Positions 55,901 through 64,000 of a DNA stretch of 64,000 bases are shown here, one piece after another. The notes under the pieces were generated by a model. It was not told the DNA's origin. It was given only the letters and a program-made list of their open reading frames with translations, and searched no databases. The position numbers and the translations under genes were made by a program. Each line of letters opens with the position of its first letter. Position 1 is the stretch's first letter. The DNA comes from Asterella californica (taxonomy: Eukaryota; Streptophyta; Marchantiopsida; Marchantiales; Aytoniaceae). The stretch covers positions 15,351,001-15,415,000 of the forward strand of contig JAYKYS010000010.1 in assembly GCA_036924285.1 (NCBI GenBank), read 5' to 3'.

Positions 55901-58900
55901 TGTTTTAACTCATGATCGATAGATCATGTCTTTATTCTCGGAGAACCTTCACGAGGCTCAACAGATATCAATAATTTTTTTCCTTTTATCTGATATTGCT
56001 CCAACTTTCAGAGTGGATGATGAATCATAAGATCCTCGGACGTCCCTCTCTTCTTGCGAAAAGGGACCAACTTAATTGTTAAAAATATTCGATTCGTATA
56101 GTGGATCCATGTTCACCTGAAAAGATGCAGACAAAGTATATCAGAAAAAACGGTCATTAAACAAAGCTTCGAGTTTTCGTTCAGTATATACCACCATGGC
56201 AGGTCACAGACCCAAATCGAAAAATCGAAATTCACTTGTTTTGAATTCTCTCTCAAACTCGACCACGTAGTTAAGCATTCAGCCTCCAGATTTCCTCCAT
56301 GTGGAATGCGATACGCTCTTTGAACCAAGAATCATCAGGAAACATGGTCGAATACGAATACCTCATTCTAAAATCATGAAGTTGCCTTATTCTCAACTTG
56401 GTGCATAGACTCTATTATTATCGATCCACTCTTGTGTCTTTAAGCTCATAGCTATTGGGCTGAGAGACTAAGTGCGTTTCGACGGTAAGTTCTTTATCTT
56501 CCGACTCTTCATTGCCACATCACAAGCGAGCAAATCTCTACAAAAGAGCTGTCTTCTATCTCCTCCAAAAATGTTGAAGAAATTCTTAGACAATGACTAG
56601 AAATGAAACGAAGACCAGAAGGAGAGGCCCGGAGGGCAGAGGGTCTCTTTTTGTCTGACAGTGCCCTGGATTGTCAGACAAAGAAGGAAAAAAGCTTCCG
56701 ACGGGTGTTTTAGTATCAGACCCGGTGGCAGTCCGCAGGGCCCTCGGGAATCCGCCTCCTCGAGTATAGTAGCATGAAACTTTCCTGTAGAAGTCAAGCT
56801 TAATAGCTCACTGGTCTAGATCAATTGCACCGAAAATGTATCGAGGTTCAAGTCATTCACCGGAGCGACGAGACCTTGAAAGCATCCTCATGAAGCTTTT
56901 TCAAGTGTCGGTAGCGGATGAAGCAAAACAGAATACCTTCAAGTGCAAAACTTGAGGTAAACCGTAAGTCTCCTGAGCAACTTTTCGAGAATATCTGAGC
57001 TGTGCAGCAAAAGAAACTATAACAAAACTGAATCCTTTGTGCACTAAGGAAACAAAGTTTTACTTCACGATAACCATAACGATTTTGTCAATTTTAATTC
57101 TGACATTACTGTATTACACTGCTTGGCTACTATGTTATTTTAAATGTAACAAGCATTGTCAGTAAAAGATTGCTGGAGGAAAAGGTGCTGAAAACTGAAG
57201 ACAAAACTATTGTAGAGAGAGGATGAGAATAAGGTTTTATTCAAGAAACTTGGACCTATGTTATTACTGTAAATGCTATGCAGATATTATAACATAGTGC
57301 ACCGATCAGCTATAATAACCCATGAACTTCTAGAAGCATCATAACTATGAGGTTTTGTAACTAGCTTGACGGGACCAAGGAAGCTACTGTAGTTACAAAA
57401 AGAAACTTGTACTAGAAACAAACATGTAGTGAGGTTGCCCTGATTCCTTGAACTGCGTTGATGAATAAAAAACTATGGAAAAGCAGAATGAGCCCAAGTA
57501 TCTGACCGGTCGAGGGAGGGAATGTCTGATAGATAAGTTTCTATCTACTCGCTAAAAATGCATGCTTGATCAACTTCTGAGGAACTTTTCCTCCCTTAAT
57601 GATATCTGAAAATTTTATATTAAGTTGAGAGAAAATATCACATCTCTCTAAACATTAAGTGATACATACATGCCAGAAGTAGCGAAATAAACCTATAAAG
57701 AAAGCAAGTCAAGCCGTGCTCCAAGAACTATAAAGGTGACTGTATATCCAGATATAAAACCGCATATACTGCAAGTTTAACTGAAATAAATTAAAATAGA
57801 AAAATAATATGATAAATATGCCTGCTTAGAAAGACCTGGCAAGAGGGGTCCAGAGCAGCACTAAGTTTAAAACAAGCACTGAAATGAAGCTTTTACTATT
57901 GGCTCAAAACCAACAAAGAAGAAAATAAAAGTTTGATTTTGTAGCATAAAGTTGACTGAATGTAAGTAAAGCTGAATACCATCCCCACGGCCTTGTACAT
58001 CGAAAAGCATATTCTGTTATCTCTAAACACATAAACATTATGTAAAAGTATTATACTAAACTGTGATTATTATACAGATAAAAGATAAATAAAATATATC
58101 TTGTACTCCTTAGTTATTAGAGAATGGCGTTGTTATCGCTTAGAGCTTTACTACAACTTGGCATTTGGAAAAATATTTAGGTTTGCAGTCAAATATTTGA
58201 CAACTGTGAATAGCAGTCGATTTTAGTAATTATATGAAAACCTGCATGTTGAAACTAGCGTTTACCATGTCTCGCTTAAAAGTCATAAATAATAGGGGTG
58301 TCGAAGTTCAAAACCGTCCATCCAGCTCAAGGTGAGAAACACCTTGCTTGGCAAGGTTCGATTATCGATCTTTTTTCCAATGGGGTTTCAATATCTCAAT
58401 TCCGTTGATTAGTACATGTTTTATCATGTTCCACCGGGTGAGGAGAGAAGTTACTATACTGAACTTTTCTCAAGTAATTTGAGACATTATTCTAATCAAT
58501 CTGAACCGTTGATTATCATTCAAAACATCTGTGTACTCAAAGCTTTATTTAGTTCATTCTCTTATTGTTGTCACAAAAATAAAACTGAAGGTTTGATACA
58601 TTCTTGCATTTGCTAGATCCGACTTCACCTCTAGTATTCTTGGTGATCCATTAGTCAAGTCCCTAGTTATGGTTGCTTCCTCATGTGCTAAACTACTACA
58701 CATATATTGTTCTAGGTACACAACATCCTCTTGAACAACCAAACTTGTCTTTGTCTTCTTTCACGATTGTTGATTCACTTCTACTTCACATAAATTTAAT
58801 AGGAGGCTTAAAAGTAAACTAAAAGTAGTAACTTTGTCTGATTATTAAACGAGAATCATTTCAGTCAAATTTGGGAATAGAAAGCGATTACAGAAATCAA

Positions 58901-59369
58901 TGGAGGTTTTGGTTCTAACAAAAGTTAGGAATTTTTCTTATTTCAAAATTTATCAATATCATATGATTTTTTTTATAAAATAAAATAGTTTTTGATATTT
59001 TATCATTCATTAGTATGATTATTCTAATATTGTGATTAGTTTTACTATTAATTATCTTCATAAAACTTTATTTTACCTTCATTACCCTCATACATGGTTT
59101 GTAATATATATTAGTGACTTTCTGAGATTACAGTCTTTTGTAACACTAGATTTGGTTCCTTTACAAGTCTAATCATCATATTGCACCCAAGAATTCAGAA
59201 TCAATATTTGAATTTTTTACAAAACTAAACCGTATTAGCTGAAACTAAACCACTTGAGAATCAAATCACAAAAACATGGTCAGATCCATTCGGATCTGAA
59301 TCGAACGAGACCTAACCCTAATTCCGTTGATAATAAAAAAATATTTATCATTGAACCGAAAGACGAGCG
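55901..59369. other. Intergenic DNA, with a possible Pol III-type unit near 58.3 kb
   Basis: No gene supported. At 58305-58376 the plus strand holds AGTTCAAAACCG (A-box-like), a CAAGGTG/CACCTTG stem (58328-58346), GGTTCGATTAT (B-box-like, 58354-58364) and a TTTTTT run (58371-58376) that could end Pol III transcription. A full tRNA fold cannot be built. Confidence 0.35.
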
Positions 59370-59660
59370 TTTGAACCTTTGTGCCCCTAGAAATAGTCCT
59401 AATAACCAGAAGGAACTCATTTTGTGAGTTCATTGTTGCGAGCAAAGAAATTTACTGTTAAACTTGGAGCGCTTTGGCTGATAAAACTTCCTCGAGAAAA
59501 CGGAGTTGGTCAAGTAAAGACTTAAATCAAAGTTCTCTAAGAGCATTAGGTTTCCAATTCACTTCAGAATAAATTGTTGAGTATCGAAGGGTTTGTGATT
59601 TCTCGGAACAAAACTATATTATCTCTCCTCTAAAGTACACAATGAACAAGTAGCTATGCT
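59370..59660 (-). repeat. Dispersed repeat family, copy 4 (minus orientation)
   Basis: Aligns directly with 41040-41350 (AGTCCTAATAACCAGAA, AATTCACTTC, GGAACAAAA, CTAAAGTACAC) and, in reverse complement, with 7855-8060. Confidence 0.5.
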
Positions 59661-59943
59661 TGCAATGGAATTGAGAAACCATGTGTTAGTGATTTATCCG
59701 GATCTAAATTCTTTACTTTTTATTTTTTAGATTTTGTAGTCATTCTCATTCTTATTTTATTTTATTTTAAATCATTCTCTAATATGACAAAATACACTAC
59801 ACGACAAAGAATTTAGATATTTACTTCATCTCATCCTAATTCGTTTGTTGGACTTGACCTCTACTCTCTTAACTTTGTGGTATTTGATCGTATCCTTGTT
59901 TGGCAACAACAGATTCAGCAAGATTACCGCTCTATAAAGACAT

Positions 59944-60185
59944 TACACTAAGTCAAATAAAAATAATCTGGGTTGATAATTTGTCATAAAGTTTTTTAAA
60001 TTAAACTATTTGTGTAGATATATGATTGACGATTAACATGCACTTCTCGTATTCTGATGACCGGCATTTTGATCTACTGAACCTGCTGTAGTCAGTCAAG
60101 AGTGTGATGAAATATTGTAAAGTTGAGATAGGTGAAGTCAAATCCCACAAACGTATTAAGGGTGAGATTAAGTAAATTTTTGCAA
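59944..60185. repeat. Dispersed repeat, partner of 7245-7500
   Basis: See the 7245-7500 entry. Here the two halves have the opposite relative orientation to that copy. Confidence 0.6.
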
Positions 60186-63118
60186 AGAATTCCTTTCTGT
60201 TATGCACAATCAATGTATGGCTATGCTAACGTATGGAAACAAGAGAATACCCTGGTTTTATACCCGCACGGGCGGTTTAGGTAAGCAAGCATACCGACGA
60301 ATAAACTCACCAACAAAATGAACTGATGTCTTGCAGAGTACGTACCAGTCCCAGAGTTAACTGACAGTAGTCCGTCCTCGTCAGGTTTGTTTCCGCCGAG
60401 TTGAACTGCACACAGTAACGGTTAGCATGAGTACTGTGGCTGAAGCCGCTGAAGCATCTGAACTAATTTGTCTCCTCCTGTGGGGTCATTTCACCGGGAT
60501 AAGGAGTAAGTTATTCCTGTGGTGAGAGAAACTGATAGGGATATGGAGTGATATGGTTTATCACTCCTACCTTTCGCAGGACAGCGTGCCTTACGGATTC
60601 AATGCTGGGGTCTTCTGTGCTCAAGGATTTTCATGTTCGAAAGTCAGGACTGTTCATCGTTGGGATCCGGTAGGGATCATGTCTCCAAAATGATCAAGCC
60701 CCGAACAACGAGGGTGGAACACTTTTCCTGCTAAGGATTGCATCTTGTCCTTCCCTGCCCTGCGCTACGACTTCAGAAAGTGTTAGTCAGCATTGTTCCC
60801 GTCGGGAATAGGGACGGCATTCCGTTCATTTCGGTTCGAGTCAGGGGACAAAGCCTTCAAGATAATCTCCCATGAAGGACAGGAGTCACAGGACTGAATA
60901 TTTATTCCCTTCAAGGGAGTTAAAGAGTTCGACCTGCCCTAGAGGCTAGACCTAGCACAGAGATTCATGGATTCGATCAACCCGTGCACACCTGGGCTGG
61001 CTTGCTGGCTGGCGGTGTTTTTACGGCGGAAACGGACGCACTTCTCTCACCCACAAAAGAGGACGTTACCGCCGCGTTTAAGCCTATTGGGTCCAGGTCA
61101 AGATTATACCTTTGACCGACACCTCGACATACAAGGACTGTAGAAACATAGAGAGTCATAGAGAGTCATAGACCATTATAGTACAGTGCGTCGGGAGCGT
61201 CTCGTACAAATTGACCACCCTTTTTCTTTCCTAATACGACGTTCTTCGTGTCTAAAAGATTCAGGGCCAGGGACAAACCTCTTGGTGTCCAGGAGTAAGT
61301 AAGCGGTTCCCTAGAGACTGGTAGCCGGTGGCCTAACTTAAACCAACAGGCGCACTCAGTCGTGAACTACACACACAATGGCGGCAAAAAGAGCGCCCCT
61401 GACCGTGTCCGACCGGAGATAGGTTCGAACCAAGTAGACTATACAGTACGCTTGCTCGCATGTTTTTCTTCCGTATCCCGATGAGACGTGGACGGGAGTC
61501 ACGGGAAGATGCCGGAGGATACGCTTGTCTTAAGGTCAGGGCCTAGGGGGACATTTTGTAGTAGACTAGGATAGGGGGAATAAGGGGCCGCACATGGGAC
61601 TTGAAGTCCAAAGTTAAGGAAGTGCATTAGGTTCCCACATATAAGGGGGACAGCCCAGAAGTGCCACAGTAAAGTAACAGTCCACTTGGACTGAGGCTCC
61701 AGTCCTACAAAAGATGCCACCGCAAGAGGAGGAGGATTGCGGTCATAATTACAATTAATCAGCCCGCTGCAATTAAGCACGTAATGGACATCTCTCTAAT
61801 CTCCCTCGCATGTCAAGTACGTACATGCACTCAACGGAATGAGAATGAATGTGAAAGAAAGAGAACGAGCGAGCGAATGTGTAGCCAGCCTACAGTAGCT
61901 GCTGTAGCAGCTAGCTAAGTGTAGAGAACTTCCTGTGGAACCTTTCTCAACTGTGCAGTGAAAGAGGCTACGCTAGTTGCAGTTGAAGGATGGTTGAGTC
62001 GAGTGTAAAAACAACACAATGATACTAACTGATTCTGATCTCTGGAGTACAAGTAGAGGAGAGAGGGGTGGGAATGCCTCGAGAAACTACAATACGAGAA
62101 GTTTAGATTAGGACACAATTATGGAAGGATTCAGTTGTGACCTACATCGCCACTGCACTGCAGGGCAAGGCATGGTGTTCGGTAGGAGTATCAGTAGAGA
62201 GACTAATAAGTAAGTAAGAGAGATATTGAGTGGCTTAGGGTGGTAGATAGATCATGAAGGACGCACAAGTTAAGAGGAAGGCAGGCAGCATGTTGAGTAC
62301 ACGGCTAGCTTTGAACCTACACTAGCATGTCACACGCCATTGGCTGGCGTCAATGGCCAGAGCTGAGCTGCCCTGCCCAGCTCTCACTAGATAAAGAACA
62401 AGAACAAATGGCTCGGGCCATTGGCTAAAGAGTTGGGGAAGTAGGACGAATTACACTCATTAGCAGAATTTAGAGGGCTGCAATTGGTCATGAAAGGGAA
62501 GGATGGGAGGCAGGCTTAGGCTTGGTGTTGGTCTAAGGACAGCATTAAGGCTGGCATGCCCAGAGCAAGTAGATGGCTGGCTATGGCGGGTGGGAGTAGA
62601 TGTGCTGCTGAAGGGAGGAAAGCACAAGGAAAGACGTGCGAGCTGCGAGTTGCTCAGAGAGGAAGATAGAAAAGTAAATGGACATGAAATTGATTAGTCG
62701 CGGGCTAAGATCTGGGAGGATGCAGTAAACGAGAACATGGATGAGTATATAAAATTCCTGCAAAACGGATTCATTATCAAGACAAGTAGAGCGCACAATG
62801 GGGTACATTTACTACCCACGAGTGAAAAGGGTCCTCGGCCAAGAAGTTAGACCAAAAGCATTTAAAAAGTCCGCAATGATAAGCTCTCTTTTACTTCCGC
62901 CTTCTGATTGGTCGTAACATCTTCCATGAATCTTGCCCACCTCAGATTTCCTTTTCCTCTTGTGACCCCCCCCCATATCGATACCCACTCCCTCCGTCTG
63001 CGAACATGCCATCATACAGTACATGAATCTATCTACCAGTCGATAGACTCGATCTATCCATATGGACTGACTGGAGGTCCCCAGGAGCATGGAGAAACAT
63101 AACAGCACACACACTGTA
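60186..63118. other. GC-richer intergenic DNA
   Basis: Composition is near 50% GC. No frame has a recognisable domain. GAGTCATA is tandemly repeated at about 61152-61170. An ATG frame at 60428 (MSTVAEAAEASELICLLLWG) is short and unsupported. A run of nine C residues lies near 62967. The stretch may be 5' or 3' flanking DNA of a gene outside the window. Confidence 0.35.
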
Positions 63119-63203
63119 CAGTCGTCCTTGAATAACTGCAAGGGTTCGGGAATAACTCGCAAGGTTGCACTAATGGAGTCTTGGATAAGTGCAAAATTGC
63201 AGG

Positions 63204-63274
<71 letters not shown>

Positions 63275-63560
63275 GAAACAGTTCTGAGCACGGGCTTCTG
63301 AATGTATATTATCCAGTGTTTCGTCACGAGCTGCATAGACATGGCGTCAAAGGAAATCATGCTATCAACCTCGAATTCATTTGATCCTGTCACTGTCAGC
63401 GGAACAATACAACATGCTCTCCCTGCTCTTTGGCTGAACGTGCTTTCTATCATCCAGACCGGATCACTCTCTAGCACTGCAAATTTCTAAATCACAATTG
63501 CAACTTCTGGATAACTGCAAATTTGCACTATAAGAAAGTTTACACTTATCCATTTGTCTG
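63119..63560. mobile_element. Pogo/Tc1-like MITE with TA target duplication
   Basis: The element begins CAGTC and ends GTCTG, and a TA dinucleotide flanks both sides (63117-63118, 63561-63562), as for Tc1/mariner/pogo elements. The subterminal regions mirror each other: GAATAACTGCAAG and GGATAAGTGCAAAATTGCAG on the left, and the complements GGATAAGTGTAAAC and CTGCAAATTTGCAC on the right. It has no transposase and is 442 bases long, including the AG tract. Confidence 0.55.
63207..63270. repeat. (AG)32 microsatellite
   Basis: A pure uninterrupted AG repeat of 64 bases inside the MITE. It creates long spurious frames on both strands (Glu-Arg on plus, Ser-Leu on minus). Confidence 0.95.
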
Positions 63561-64000
63561 TACCGACTTTGGTTTTTGGGTCTCTTGCATTTATCCAATT
63601 GCAAAATGGAAGGATTGCACTTAACGAGTGTGCGGTTATCCTTTCGTATGGCCGACGTCCCTCCCGTCTACTTCTCCTAGCTTTTAGAGTTATGGAAGGT
63701 TATTATAGCATAAGTCTTGTATGTCTCCGAGGTCCGAAGCTCAGTGTACCCCATATACAGTCAAACCTTGCATAATGCACACATACAGTAGTTAGGATTG
63801 AATGGCAATCCATCAAAGAAGAAGGAAGAAAACTTTGATGATGTCTTTCCTTAAAACCTTCTGTTCTATTCAGTAATTGCTCTAGCTAGCTAAAGTTATT
63901 GCTACCGAATGAACACGTAAAGATTTTACCTTAGAATGTTAGGTTTTGCTCAAAGAAAACATTCCAATTCGGTAGACTATCATACCGAAAAAGTATCCAA
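63561..64000. other. Right-edge DNA with another pogo-like fragment
   Basis: TTTATCCAATTGCAAAATGG and GGATTGCACTTAACGAG near 63593-63630, and ACAGTCAAACCTTGCATAAT near 63758, resemble the ends of the adjacent MITE, so a related, broken copy is likely. No gene seen. Confidence 0.4.

Noticed and set aside
60428..60520. First exon starting MSTVAEAAEASELICLLL
   Set aside because: No convincing splice donor, downstream exon or homology.
62812..63477. 221-codon minus-strand ORF and plus-strand Glu-Arg ORFs
   Set aside because: They are open only because they cross the (AG)32 tract; no domain outside it.

Overview
The window looks like repeat-dominated nuclear DNA from a land plant, probably a bryophyte and possibly a liverwort. 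This is an inference from the type of retroelements (a Ty3/Gypsy integrase and a gag zinc knuckle of a kind I remember as common in bryophytes), plant-type TTTAGGG-like motifs at 39.69-39.74 kb, AT-rich intergenic DNA and the absence of bacterial gene organisation. No database check was possible. I found no intact host gene. Almost everything recognisable is a retroelement, a relic of one, or a short structured repeat.

Left part (1-20 kb). Two head-to-head fragments of one unrecognised protein family lie at 79-316 (minus) and 1705-1902 (plus). AT-rich DNA follows, with a dispersed repeat at 7855-8060, the first copy of a paired-hairpin repeat at 8360-8580, a tRNA-like (SINE-type) head at 8880-8940, a decayed gag retroelement at about 12.1-14.3 kb, and an old duplication at 14.7 and 16.3 kb.

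Middle (20-39.5 kb). An 83-bp tandem array of six short palindromes lies at 20977-21474. A truncated minus-strand Ty3/Gypsy element follows (integrase 24.62-23.76 kb, polypurine tract, LTR starts at 23691 and 23347). Next come an unidentified decayed coding region at 24989-25703 and a cluster of GCTAGC palindromes at 26 kb. A large LTR family comes next: a solo LTR (28038-29641), then a gag-only element of about 6 kb (31091-37096) with zinc-knuckle gag, a 5-bp target duplication TACGT, and another LTR-like insertion nested in its 3' LTR. A GGTTT-rich element with terminal inverted repeats lies at 38935-39423.

Right part (39.5-64 kb). More copies of the paired-hairpin repeat lie at 42.0, 44.8 and 45.3 kb, and a second relic of the 12-14 kb gag element at 45.4-46.9 kb. 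The best-defined element is a Ty1/Copia retrotransposon at 47542-51888. It has both LTRs, an initiator-Met primer-binding site, gag, protease, integrase and RNase H, but the reverse transcriptase is deleted. It also carries a tandem array of CACGTG-containing units and three strong fold-backs. The rest is intergenic, ending with a pogo-like MITE at 63119-63560 that holds a pure (AG)32 tract.

All coding relics carry stops or frameshifts. Nothing here forms a working pathway; the window is best read as a retroelement graveyard with several structured repeat families that may be undescribed.
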